In this document: piece after piece, positions 37,867 to 46,601 of the stretch
Position numbering within the stretch: the first letter of the stretch is position 1
How the letters are laid out: every line of letters begins with the position of its first letter
Assembly: GCF_026712245.1 (NCBI RefSeq)
Contig: NZ_JAPPUY010000004.1
Location: forward strand, 62,001-126,000
Direction: 5' to 3'
Length of the DNA stretch: 64,000 nt
DNA from: Roseateles hydrophilus
GTDB taxonomy: Bacteria > Pseudomonadota > Gammaproteobacteria > Burkholderiales > Burkholderiaceae_C
The notes under the pieces: generated by a model
Databases searched by the model: none
Told to the model about the DNA's origin: nothing
What the model saw: the letters and a program-made list of their open reading frames with translations, nothing else
Translations under genes and position numbers: made by a program

Positions 37867-38889
37867 ATGCGCACGATGAAAGCCGCCGTTGTCCACGCCT
37901 ACCGGGAGCCCCTCGCCATCGAGGAGATGCCGGTGCCCGAGGTGCCACCGGGCCAGGTGCTGGTGAAGGTTGCGGCCTGCGGCGTCTGCCACACCGATCT
38001 GCATGCCGCCGATGGCGACTGGCCCGTGCAGCCGCCCCTGCCCTTCATCCCCGGCCACGAGGGCGTGGGCCATGTGGCCGCCGTGGGTGCCGGCGTCAAG
38101 GGCATCCGCGAGGGCGACCGCGTCGGCGTGCCCTGGCTGCACACCGCCTGCGGCGGCTGCGAGCACTGCCTGACGGGCTGGGAGACGCTGTGCGACCACC
38201 AGCAGATGACCGGCTACACCGTCAACGGCAGCTTTGCCGAGTACGTGCTGGCCGACCCGGGGTATGTGGGCCACCTGCCTGCCGGGCTGTCGTTCGAAAC
38301 ACTGGCGCCCATCCTGTGCGCCGGTGTGACCGTCTACAAGGGCCTGAAGGTGCTGGATGTGCGCCCCGGTCAGTGGGTGGCCATCGTCGGCGTGGGCGGC
38401 CTGGGCCACCTGGCCGTGCAGTACGCCCGCGCCATGGGCCTGCACGTGGCGGCCGTGGACATCGACGCCGCCAAGCTGCGCATGGCACGACAGCTTGGCG
38501 CCGAACTGTGCATCAACGCCGCCGAGGACGACCCGGTGGCCGTGTTGCAGCGCGAACTGCGCGGCGTGCATGGCGCACTCGTCACCGCGGTCTCGCGCGA
38601 GTCCTTCAGCCAGGGCCTGGGCATGCTGCACAAGCGAGGCACCATGTCCATGGTGGGCCTGCCGCCGGGCGACTTCGCGCTGCCCATCTTCGACGTGGTG
38701 CTGAACGCCAAGACGGTGCGCGGCTCCATCGTCGGCACGCGGCAGGACCTGCACGAGGCCCTGCAGTTCGCCGCCGACGGCAAGGTGCACGCCGCCACCA
38801 CGCCACGCCGGCTGGAGGACATCAACCGCATCTTCGACGAGCTGCGCACCGGCCGCATCGACGGCCGCGCGGTGTTGAGCTTCACCTGA
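37867..38889 (+). CDS. Zinc-dependent alcohol dehydrogenase (AdhP-like)
   Basis: 340-residue cytoplasmic medium-chain dehydrogenase. Catalytic zinc ligands are Cys41 (CGVCHTD), His64 (PGHEGVGHV) and a Cys in PILCAGVTVY. The structural zinc site has four cysteines, 95, 98, 101 and 109 (ACGGCEHCLTGWETLC). The NAD fold has VGVGGLGHLAVQYA. It probably oxidises ethanol or other primary alcohols, or reduces aldehydes. The next gene starts five bases after its stop, so it is co-transcribed with a Pat-type acetyltransferase. Confidence 0.94.
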   Translation: MRTMKAAVVHAYREPLAIEEMPVPEVPPGQVLVKVAACGVCHTDLHAADGDWPVQPPLPFIPGHEGVGHVAAVGAGVKGIREGDRVGVPWLHTACGGCEHCLTGWETLCDHQQMTGYTVNGSFAEYVLADPGYVGHLPAGLSFETLAPILCAGVTVYKGLKVLDVRPGQWVAIVGVGGLGHLAVQYARAMGLHVAAVDIDAAKLRMARQLGAELCINAAEDDPVAVLQRELRGVHGALVTAVSRESFSQGLGMLHKRGTMSMVGLPPGDFALPIFDVVLNAKTVRGSIVGTRQDLHEALQFAADGKVHAATTPRRLEDINRIFDELRTGRIDGRAVLSFT

Positions 38890-38893
38890 GCCC

Positions 38894-41584
38894 ATGCCAC
38901 AACGCCACCTCGACCGGCTGCTCGCGCCGCGCTCCGTCGCCGTCTTCGGCGCCTCTGACAAGCCCGCCCGCGTGGGCACCACCGTCTGGCGCAACCTGCT
39001 CGCCGCCGGCTTCGAGGGCGAACTCGCGCCCGTGAACCCCCGCCTGCGCCAGCTGGGCGAGCACCCTTGCTACGCCAGCGCAGCGGCCCTGCCCTTCGTG
39101 CCCGACCTGGCCGTGCTGTGCACGCCACCGGACACCATCGCGCCGCTGGTGGCGCAACTGGCCGCACGCGGCACCCGGGCCGCGGTCATCGTGACCGCGG
39201 GCCTCACGCCTCAGCAGAAGAAGGCCGCGCTGGACGCCGCCCGGCCCCATGCCCTGCGCCTGCTTGGCCCCAACTGCATCGGGCTGCTCAGCCCGCACAG
39301 CCGGCTCAACGCCAGCTTCACGCAGGCGTGCGCGCTGCCGGGCGAGCTGGCGCTGGTGTCGCAATCCGGCGCGCTGCTGACGGCGCTGCTGGATTGGGCC
39401 AACGCCGAATCCATCGGCTTCTCGCACCTGGTGTCGCTGGGCGAGCATGCCGATGTCGACGTCGCCGACCTGCTGGACCACCTCGCCGCTGACCGCCACA
39501 CGCGCGCCATCCTGCTCTACCTCGAGAGCATCACGGCGCCGCGCAAGTTCATGTCGGCCGCGCGCGCGGCGGCGCGGGCCAAGCCGGTCATCGTCGTGAA
39601 GGCCGGCCGGGCGCCGGCGGGCATGCGCGCGGCCGCGTCGCACACCGGCGCGCTGGCCGGCGAGGACCTGGTGTTCGACGCCGCGCTGCGCCGCGCCGGC
39701 CTGCTGCGCGTGGACACGATCAAGGAGCTCTTCATCGCCGCCGAGACGCTGGCGCGCTTTCGCGACAACGCCAGCCGCGAACTGATGGTGATGACCAACG
39801 GCGGCGGCGCCGGCGTCATGGTGGCCGACGCCGCCAGCGCCATGGGCGTGCCGCTGGCCCGCCCCGGTGCTGCGCTGATGGTGCAGCTCAACGCGCTGCT
39901 GCCGCCGAACTGGTCGCACGGCAACCCCGTCGACATCATCGGCGACGCCCCCGCAGGCCGCTACGTGGACACGCTGCAGACCCTGCTGCAGGCGCCCGAG
40001 GCCGGCGCGCTGCTGTTTGTGCAGGCGCCCACCGCCATCGTGTCCAGCGAGGCCGTGGCGCGCGCCTGCGCGCCGCTGCTCGCGGCTCACCCCGGCCGCG
40101 TGCTGAGCTGCTGGCTGGGCGGCGCCACCGCAGCCGCGGCAAGGCGCGTGTTCGACGAGGCCGGCATCGCCGGCTACGAGACACCCGAGGAAGCCGTGCG
40201 CGCCTTCGCGCTGATGCAGGCCTACCGCGACAACCAGGCCCTGCTGCGCGAGACGCCCACCAGCGCCGCGCCCCAGCCGCCCGACCTCGCTGCGGCCCGG
40301 CGCCTCGTGGCCGACGCGCTGGCGACCGGCCGGGAGTGGCTGGACGAGGTCGACGCCAAGGCCTTGCTGGCGGCCTTCCGCATCCCCGTGGCGCCCACCG
40401 TGCGCTGTGCTGCCACGCCGCAGGCGGCTGCCGAGGCCGCGCGCGCCATCTCCGGGCCGGTGGTGCTGAAGGTGGTGTCGCCAGACCTGCTGCACAAGTC
40501 CGATGCCGGTGGCGTGCGCCTGAACCTGCAGGGCGAGGCCGCCGTGGCAGCCGCTGCGGCCGACATGCTGACGCAGCTGCAGGCCCAGCGCCCCGAGGCA
40601 CGCATCGAGGGCTTCGCGGTGCAGCCCATGCTGCGCCGGCCGCATGCGCAGGAGCTCATCGTCGGCGCCCATATTGACCCGCTGTTCGGGCCGGTGCTGA
40701 TGTTCGGCCAGGGTGGCGTGGCGGTCGAAGTCGTGGGCGACCGTGCCGTCGCGCTGCCGCCGCTGAACCGCACGCTCGCCCGCGAGCTGGTGGGGCGCAC
40801 GCGCGTGGCGCGGCTGCTGGCCGGCTACCGCGGCCGGCCACCGGTGCGCATGAACGCGTTGTGCGACACGCTGGTGGCCGTGGGCCAGATGCTGGCCGAC
40901 ATCCCCGAACTGGCTGAGCTGGACATCAACCCGCTGCTGGCCGACGCCGAGGGCGTGGTGGCGCTGGACGCACGCGTCCGGCTGTCTGCGGCCGCGCCGG
41001 CCGGTGGCGCTCGCTTTGCCATCCGCCCTTACCCGGCGGAGCTGGTGCGCACCCTCACCTGGCAGGGCCAACTGCTGCAGCTGCGTCCCATCCGGCCCGA
41101 GGACGAGGCCCTGCACCGGGAGTTCCTGCAGGCCTGCAGCCCGCAAGACCTGCGCCTGCGCTTCTTCAACGCGCCGCATGCGCTGACGCATGACGAACTC
41201 GCACGCCTGACGCAGATCGACTACGAGCGCGAGATGGCCTTCATCGCCGTCGACGAACAGGCGCCAGGCCGCCCGCAGACGCTGGGCGTTGCGCGCCTGG
41301 TGCGCGATGCCGACAACGAGGACGCCGAGTTCGCGCTGCTCGTGCGCAGCGACCAGCAGCGCCGCGGCCTGGGGCGGCTGCTGATGCAGGCACTGATGGC
41401 GCATGCCGCCACGCGCGGCACGCAGTGCCTGGTGGGCCATGTACGGCGCGACAACGCGCCCATGCTGCACTTGCTGACGGCACTGGGCTTCCACCGCGCG
41501 GCGGCTGACGACAACCAGGCCGACGACACGGCCGACGTGGTGCGCATGGTGCGGGCCGTCACCGCCGCGGCCACCGGGCGCTGA
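38894..41584 (+). CDS. Protein lysine acetyltransferase, Pat/PatZ type (NDP-forming acyl-CoA synthetase-GNAT fusion)
   Basis: 896 residues in the order CoA-binding domain (1-130, SVAVFGASDKPARVG), succinyl-CoA-ligase-like domains (to about 440, LVSQSGALLTALLDW, ASHTGALAGED), ATP-grasp domain (about 460-690, GPVVLKVVSPDLLHKSDAGG, PVLMFGQGGVAVEV) and a C-terminal GNAT domain (about 720-885, VRSDQQRRGLGRLLMQALM). This is the architecture of Pat, which acetylates and inactivates acyl-CoA synthetases. The regulatory synthetase half is usually catalytically dead. Placement beside an alcohol dehydrogenase suggests control of acetaldehyde/acetate metabolism. Confidence 0.92.
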   Translation: MPQRHLDRLLAPRSVAVFGASDKPARVGTTVWRNLLAAGFEGELAPVNPRLRQLGEHPCYASAAALPFVPDLAVLCTPPDTIAPLVAQLAARGTRAAVIVTAGLTPQQKKAALDAARPHALRLLGPNCIGLLSPHSRLNASFTQACALPGELALVSQSGALLTALLDWANAESIGFSHLVSLGEHADVDVADLLDHLAADRHTRAILLYLESITAPRKFMSAARAAARAKPVIVVKAGRAPAGMRAAASHTGALAGEDLVFDAALRRAGLLRVDTIKELFIAAETLARFRDNASRELMVMTNGGGAGVMVADAASAMGVPLARPGAALMVQLNALLPPNWSHGNPVDIIGDAPAGRYVDTLQTLLQAPEAGALLFVQAPTAIVSSEAVARACAPLLAAHPGRVLSCWLGGATAAAARRVFDEAGIAGYETPEEAVRAFALMQAYRDNQALLRETPTSAAPQPPDLAAARRLVADALATGREWLDEVDAKALLAAFRIPVAPTVRCAATPQAAAEAARAISGPVVLKVVSPDLLHKSDAGGVRLNLQGEAAVAAAAADMLTQLQAQRPEARIEGFAVQPMLRRPHAQELIVGAHIDPLFGPVLMFGQGGVAVEVVGDRAVALPPLNRTLARELVGRTRVARLLAGYRGRPPVRMNALCDTLVAVGQMLADIPELAELDINPLLADAEGVVALDARVRLSAAAPAGGARFAIRPYPAELVRTLTWQGQLLQLRPIRPEDEALHREFLQACSPQDLRLRFFNAPHALTHDELARLTQIDYEREMAFIAVDEQAPGRPQTLGVARLVRDADNEDAEFALLVRSDQQRRGLGRLLMQALMAHAATRGTQCLVGHVRRDNAPMLHLLTALGFHRAAADDNQADDTADVVRMVRAVTAAATGR

Positions 41585-41605
41585 CCGGCAGCCCTGCGGG
41601 CCGCG

Positions 41606-42100
41606 CTACACCAGCGCAGCCAGCAGCATGGCCTGCACCAGCCAGCAGCGCCGCTGCGGCAGCGGCGCGGGGTCGGCCCAGTCGCTGGCCAGGTCGGCCA
41701 GCCAGTGCGAGGCATCCGCCAGGCCATCGAACACCGGGACATTGCCGGCTGCCGCCAGTTGCTCCACCACCGCCGCGCCCAGGCCCTGACACTCCACCGC
41801 CTCGTACAAGCGGCCCAGCAGGCGGCCGATGTCGTCCAGCTGCTGCGGCCCCACGCGCGCTTCGGGCGGCGCGATCAGCGCCACATAGGCCCCCAGGCCG
41901 CGCGCGGCGCGCTCAAACAGCCGGGCATCCTCCCCGTCGGGCGTGGCGCTCATCAGCCCCAGCCGCCGCCCCTGCAGCACCTGCTCGTACCGGGCCGGCA
42001 GGCGCTGCAGCTCGCGCGCACGCTGCAGCAGCGACTGCGCAGCAGCCTGGCCGGGTGGGTCGGCAGCCGCCGGGCGGGCCTGCCTGGGAGCGGGAAACAT
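41606..42100 (-). CDS. Truncated ornithine carbamoyltransferase-like protein
   Basis: 164 residues aligning by eye with the N-terminal, carbamoyl-phosphate-binding half of ornithine carbamoyltransferase: RELQRLPARYEQVLQGRRLGLM, FERAARGLGAYVALIAP, then IGRLLGRLYEAVECQG and GNVPVFDGLADASHWLADLAS. The carbamoyl-phosphate loop Ser-Thr-Arg-Thr-Arg is replaced by SATPDGEDA, the HPxQ motif by SHWLAD, and the ornithine-binding half is absent. It is unlikely to be an active carbamoyltransferase. The start at 42100 is favoured over 42157 because the FNR-type promoter places the transcript start between them. Function unknown. Confidence 0.7.
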   Translation of the reverse strand: MFPAPRQARPAAADPPGQAAAQSLLQRARELQRLPARYEQVLQGRRLGLMSATPDGEDARLFERAARGLGAYVALIAPPEARVGPQQLDDIGRLLGRLYEAVECQGLGAAVVEQLAAAGNVPVFDGLADASHWLADLASDWADPAPLPQRRCWLVQAMLLAALV

Positions 42101-42135
42101 CGTGCAGCCTTGCGTCTCGTCGTTGTAATGCGTGC

Positions 42136-42176
42136 AGCCTAGTGACGCACGCGTCATCAGGCTTGACGTTGATCAA
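42136..42176 (-). promoter_or_regulatory. FNR-type box and -10 upstream of the carbamoyltransferase-like gene
   Basis: TTGAT-CAAC-GTCAA on the minus strand (42176..42163) matches nine of ten positions of the FNR consensus TTGAT-N4-ATCAA. TAGGCT (42141..42136) lies with its centre 31 bases downstream, the spacing of a class II FNR-activated promoter (box at -41.5). The start point would be near 42129, 29 bases before the ATG. No equivalent -10 is seen in the opposite direction. Confidence 0.65.
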
Positions 42177-42331
42177 GGGCGCGAGACGCCGCCGTGACCA
42201 GTTGCAACGCCGCACGACCCGTTTACCGTCTGTTTGCAATTCGTTGACGCAGCGTCACCAACCGACGCCCGGCATTGCCACGGCATTTGCAGCGCCTTCC
42301 TAAGCTGACGGCATTCCTTCAGGAGATGGTG

Positions 42332-43111
42332 ATGCACAGCAGCGACGTCTACGCTTCTTCCCCGGCAATGCATGGCAACGCCCTGACGGCACTGGCCTGC
42401 GGGCGCGCGCAGACGGGCCCAAGCGGTCAGCGCATCGCCGAAGCGCTGCGGCTGCTGAGCAGCACGGTAGACGTGCAGCGCCGCCTTGTGCGTGCCGGCG
42501 ACACGGTCTACCAGACCGGCCAGCGCTTCAGCCACCTCTACATCCTGAACTCGGGCATCTTCAAGCTGCTGAGCCTCTCGTCCGACGGCCGGGAACAGGT
42601 GGCGGGGCTGAAGTTCCGCGGCGACTGGATGGGCTTTGCCGGCATCGCCAAGGGCCACTACGTCTGCGATGCGGTGGCCATGGACACCGGCGAGGTCTGG
42701 GCCGTCCGCTACGACACGCTGCTCGCCGCCTGCGCCCGCCAGCCCGAGCTGATGATGCTGCTGCACGAGGCGATGAGCGCCGAGATCGTGCGCGAGCGCG
42801 AAACCATGCTGTCGGTCTGCACCTTGCCGGCCGACGCCCGCGTGGCCGACTTCATCAGCTACTGGGCTGACAGCCTGGCCAGCCGCGGCCTGCGTACCGA
42901 CCAGATCACGCTGTGCATGACGCGCGCCGAGATCGGCAACTACCTGGGCCTGACGCTGGAGACGGTGAGCCGGGCGCTGTCCAAGCTGGTGCGCGAGCGG
43001 CTCATCAGCTTTGAGCAGAAGGGCCGGCGCGACATCAGCATCCCGGACATGGGCCTGTTGAGGTCGTATGCCCAGCGCGGCCAGACCGCTGCCGGCCACA
43101 CGCTGCAGTAA
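42332..43111 (+). CDS. CRP/FNR-family transcriptional regulator without the N-terminal cysteine cluster
   Basis: 259 residues: N-terminal cyclic-nucleotide-binding-like domain (about 45-165, VRAGDTVYQTGQRFSHLYIL), dimerisation helix, and winged helix with recognition helix LTLETVSRALSKLV. Glu210, Ser213 and Arg214 form the FNR-type E-x-x-S-R code for TTGAT. E. coli FNR needs several N-terminal cysteines for its iron-sulfur cluster; here only Cys23 is present in that region, so oxygen sensing by that route is unlikely. The ATG at 42332 is chosen because AGGAG lies six bases upstream. It may read the FNR-type box 160 bases upstream. Confidence 0.9.
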   Translation: MHSSDVYASSPAMHGNALTALACGRAQTGPSGQRIAEALRLLSSTVDVQRRLVRAGDTVYQTGQRFSHLYILNSGIFKLLSLSSDGREQVAGLKFRGDWMGFAGIAKGHYVCDAVAMDTGEVWAVRYDTLLAACARQPELMMLLHEAMSAEIVRERETMLSVCTLPADARVADFISYWADSLASRGLRTDQITLCMTRAEIGNYLGLTLETVSRALSKLVRERLISFEQKGRRDISIPDMGLLRSYAQRGQTAAGHTLQ

Positions 43112-43149
43112 GCCCGCACACGCCCACGACACGGCACCGGCAGGCTCGC

Positions 43150-44958
43150 ATGACGGAATCACTGCAGCCCCCCGGCTTGCGGCGCCACGGCTCGCCCTAC
43201 GCGCCAGCGATGCACGGCGCGGACGCAGGCGTCCGCCGCAACGACCTCTCCCACTGGCAGCAGTGGGCGATGGCGTTTGAGCACATCCGCGACGGGGTCA
43301 TGATCACTGACGCCGCCTGCCGCATCCAGACCGTCAACGCGGCCTTCAGCGCCATCACCGGCTACAGCGCCGCCGAAGTGGCCGGCCAGACGCCGCGCCT
43401 GCTGCAATCCGGCAAGCACGCGCCCGACTTCTACCGGCAGATGTGGGGCGCGCTGACGCTGCACGACCACTGGCAGGGCGAGATCTGGAACCGCCGCAAG
43501 AACGGCGAGGTCTACCCCGAACTGCTGACGCTGAATGCGGTGCGCGATGCCGACGGCACCGTGACGCATTACGTGGGCGTGTTCACCGACATCTCGCACA
43601 GCAAGAGCACCGAGGCCCAGTTGGAGCGGCTGGCCCACTACGACCCGTTGACCGAGCTGCCCAACCGCGCGCTGCTGCAGGCACGGCTGGAGCAGATGCT
43701 GCTGCGCGCGCGGCGCCAATGCGCAACGACGGCGGTGCTCATCATCGACCTGGACGGCTTCAAGACCGTCAACGACAGCCTGGGCCACCCGGCTGGCGAC
43801 GAATTGCTGGTGCGCGTGGCAGGGCGGCTGCTGGCCTGCATGCGCACCGACGACCTGCTGGGCCGACTCGGCGGTGATGAATTCATGGTGGTGCTGGAGG
43901 ACTGCGGCTCACCCGAGGCCGTGGCCCGCCTCGCGCGCGAACTGCTCGACACCCTCACCGAGGCGGTGCCGCTGAGCTGCGGCCAGCCGGTTTTCGTGAC
44001 CGCCAGCATCGGCATCAGCCTGCACCCGGTGGACGGCAGCCTGGGCCTGGTGGAGCTGCTGCGCGACGCTGACACGGCGCTCTACCGCGCCAAGGAGGAA
44101 GGCCGCAACCGCTTCTGCTTCTACACCAGCAACATGAACGCCCAGGCCGTCGCCAAGCTGGATGTGGAGGCCGCGCTGAGCCGGGCACTGGAGCGCGGCG
44201 AACTGCTGCTGCACTATCAGCCCAAGGTCGACGGGGCCAGTGGCCGCATCGTCGGCGCGGAGGCGCTGCTGCGCTGGAACCGCAACGGCAACGGCCTGGT
44301 GCCCCCCGGGCACTTCATCCCGATTGCCGAACAGAGCTGCCTCATCCAGCACATCGGCGCCTGGGTCATCAACGAAGCCTGCCGCCAGATCCGCGCCTGG
44401 CTCGACGCCGGCCTGCCCGTCGTGCGCGTGGCCGTCAACGTGGCCGCACGGCAGTTCGCGGCCGGCGACCTGGACCAGGTGGTGGCTGGCGCGCTGCAGC
44501 GCCACGGCGTCGACCCGCAGTGGCTGGAGATCGAGATCACCGAAGGCATGCTGATCACCGACCCGCAGGGCGCCACGCTGATGCTCATGCGCATCAAGGC
44601 CCTGGGCGTGAAGCTGTCGCTGGACGACTTCGGCACCGGCTTCTCCAGCCTGGCCTACCTGCAGCACTTTCCGCTGGACGCGGTGAAGATCGACCAGTCC
44701 TTCACCCGCCGCATCGGCGAGGAGCCCGACGGCGCTGCACTCGTGGACGCCATCATTGCGCTGGCCCATCGCCTGCATCTGCGGGTCGTCGCGGAGGGCG
44801 TGGAGACCGAACTGCAACGAGACTACCTGTTGCAGCAGGGCTGCGACGAGTTGCAGGGCTACCACTTCGGCCGCCCGGCGCCCGCCGCCACCCTGGAGCA
44901 GCACCTGTTGGAACAGACCCGGGCGCCCCTGACGCCGCCCCCGCTCACCTTGACCTGA
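43150..44958 (+). CDS. PAS-GGDEF-EAL cyclic-di-GMP signalling protein
   Basis: 602 residues, cytoplasmic (no membrane helix). PAS domain at about 40-150 (FEHIRDGVMITDAACRIQTVN), GGDEF domain with intact GGDEF at 241-245 and an RxxD inhibitory site (Arg232-Asp235) five residues before it. The EAL domain has EAL at 371-373 and LEIEITEG, DDFGTGFSSL and VVAEGVET, so both synthesis and hydrolysis residues are present. It lies 38 bases after the FNR-family regulator on the same strand and is probably co-transcribed. Confidence 0.94.
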   Translation: MTESLQPPGLRRHGSPYAPAMHGADAGVRRNDLSHWQQWAMAFEHIRDGVMITDAACRIQTVNAAFSAITGYSAAEVAGQTPRLLQSGKHAPDFYRQMWGALTLHDHWQGEIWNRRKNGEVYPELLTLNAVRDADGTVTHYVGVFTDISHSKSTEAQLERLAHYDPLTELPNRALLQARLEQMLLRARRQCATTAVLIIDLDGFKTVNDSLGHPAGDELLVRVAGRLLACMRTDDLLGRLGGDEFMVVLEDCGSPEAVARLARELLDTLTEAVPLSCGQPVFVTASIGISLHPVDGSLGLVELLRDADTALYRAKEEGRNRFCFYTSNMNAQAVAKLDVEAALSRALERGELLLHYQPKVDGASGRIVGAEALLRWNRNGNGLVPPGHFIPIAEQSCLIQHIGAWVINEACRQIRAWLDAGLPVVRVAVNVAARQFAAGDLDQVVAGALQRHGVDPQWLEIEITEGMLITDPQGATLMLMRIKALGVKLSLDDFGTGFSSLAYLQHFPLDAVKIDQSFTRRIGEEPDGAALVDAIIALAHRLHLRVVAEGVETELQRDYLLQQGCDELQGYHFGRPAPAATLEQHLLEQTRAPLTPPPLTLT

Positions 44959-44996
44959 CCTGACCCGACCCGCCGTCCGCGCCACAAGGAGAAAAC

Positions 44997-46601
44997 ATGC
45001 GCAGCAACCTGCCCGTGACCCAGAGCGAATACCTGCTGCCCACGGGCCGCAATCTGGTCTCCACCACCGACCTCAAGGGCCGCATCCTGCATTGCAATGC
45101 CGCCTTCGTGGAGGCCAGCGGCTTCACGCGCGACGAACTGCTGGGCCAGCCGCACAACCTCATCCGCCACCCGGACATGCCGGAGGAGGCCTTCCGCGAC
45201 ATGTGGGCCACCATCGCGGCCGGCCAGCCGTGGTCGGGCCTGGTCAAGAACCGCCGCAAGGACGGCGACCACTACTGGGTCAAGGCCAACGTCACGCCGC
45301 TGCTGGAAGGCGGCCGGCCGGTGGCCTACCTGTCGGTGCGCTCGCGGCCGGAGCGCGCCGACGTGCAGGCCGCCGAGGCGCTGTACGCCACCATGCGGGC
45401 CGAGAAGCAAGCCGGGCGGCTGATCCACACGCTGGAAGGCGGCCGCCTGCGCCGCAGCGGCTGGGCCGCACAGGCCGCGCAGCTCTTTCGTGCCCGGCCG
45501 TGGCTGAGCCACTTGCCCGGCTATGCCGTCATCGGCGGCGCGGGCGTGCTGCTGGCCAGCCTGCCCTGGTGGGCGGCCGTGGCCGGCGTGCTGGGCGCAG
45601 CAGCCGGCGCCGCCTGGCTGACGCAGTGGCGCTTGCGACAGGGCATGAGCCAGATCGAGGACTACGCCAACCGTCTTGCGGCCGGCGACCTCAGCCAGGA
45701 CCTGCAACCGTCCGGCGCGCCGCACGGCAGACGCCTGGAGCGCGCGCTGGCGCAACTGGCGGTCAACATGCGGGCGCTGGTGTCCGACACCGCCGCCGAG
45801 CTGGAACACATGAACCAGGTCAGCCGCGAGATCGCCCAGGGCAACCAGGACCTGGCACAGCGCACCGAGTCCCAGGCCGCCAGCCTGGAAGAGGCCGCCG
45901 CCAGCATGGAGCAGATCACCGCCACCGTGCGCCAGAGCACCGACACCACCCACATCGCCAGCGGCGTGGCCGGCCAGCTCAGCGATGTGTCCAAGCGCAG
46001 CGCGACGGTGGTGCATGCCGTGACCGAGACCATGGGCGGCATCACGCGCTCGTCGCAGAAGATCGGCGACATCGTGCAGGTCATCGAGAGCATCGCCTTC
46101 CAGACCAACATCCTGGCGCTGAATGCGGCGGTCGAATCCGCACGCGCTGGCGAGCACGGCCGGGGCTTTGCCGTCGTGGCCGGCGAGGTGCGCGCACTGG
46201 CCCAGCGCAGCTCGGTCGCCGCGCGCGAGATCAAGCAGCTCATCGACGCTTCCACCTCGCAGGTGCAGGCGGCGGAGCAGCAGTCGGCCGATGCCCGCAG
46301 CAGCATCGACACCACGCTGCAGTCCGTCGAGGCCTTCACGACGCTGATCGGCGACATCGACCGCGGCGCCCAGGAGCAGCTGCTGGGCATCTCGCAGATG
46401 CAGGAGGTCATCCAGCAGATGGACGGCTTCACGCAGCAGAACGCCGGCCTGGTGCAGCAGCTGGCCGGTGCGGCTCAGCAGGTGCTGACGCAGTCGGAAG
46501 AAGTGGGCGCCGCGCTGCGCGTGTTCCGGCTGCAGGCTGGCCAGTCGCGCGCCGCGCAGCCCGACGCCGTGGAACTGCGCCGCGCAGCCCGCCGGGCCTA
46601 G
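44997..46601 (+). CDS. Aer-like methyl-accepting chemotaxis protein with PAS sensor
   Basis: 534 residues. The N-terminal PAS domain resembles Aer ([41 protein letters not shown]), which binds FAD and senses redox or oxygen. Two hydrophobic segments lie at about 170-205. Then come a HAMP-like segment ([11 protein letters not shown]) and the signalling domain with the hairpin tip [43 protein letters not shown]. No C-terminal NWETF-type pentapeptide. Strong AAGGAG ribosome site. Its stop shares CTAG with the convergent kinase stop. Confidence 0.94.
   Translation: MRSNLPVTQSEYLLPTGRNLVSTTDLKGRILHCNAAFVEASGFTRDELLGQPHNLIRHPDMPEEAFRDMWATIAAGQPWSGLVKNRRKDGDHYWVKANVTPLLEGGRPVAYLSVRSRPERADVQAAEALYATMRAEKQAGRLIHTLEGGRLRRSGWAAQAAQLFRARPWLSHLPGYAVIGGAGVLLASLPWWAAVAGVLGAAAGAAWLTQWRLRQGMSQIEDYANRLAAGDLSQDLQPSGAPHGRRLERALAQLAVNMRALVSDTAAELEHMNQVSREIAQGNQDLAQRTESQAASLEEAAASMEQITATVRQSTDTTHIASGVAGQLSDVSKRSATVVHAVTETMGGITRSSQKIGDIVQVIESIAFQTNILALNAAVESARAGEHGRGFAVVAGEVRALAQRSSVAAREIKQLIDASTSQVQAAEQQSADARSSIDTTLQSVEAFTTLIGDIDRGAQEQLLGISQMQEVIQQMDGFTQQNAGLVQQLAGAAQQVLTQSEEVGAALRVFRLQAGQSRAAQPDAVELRRAARRA

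Noticed and set aside
44951-44970. Short tandem repeat TGACC x3 plus CGACC
   Set aside because: Spans the stop codon of the GGDEF-EAL gene; too short to be a meaningful repeat or regulatory array.
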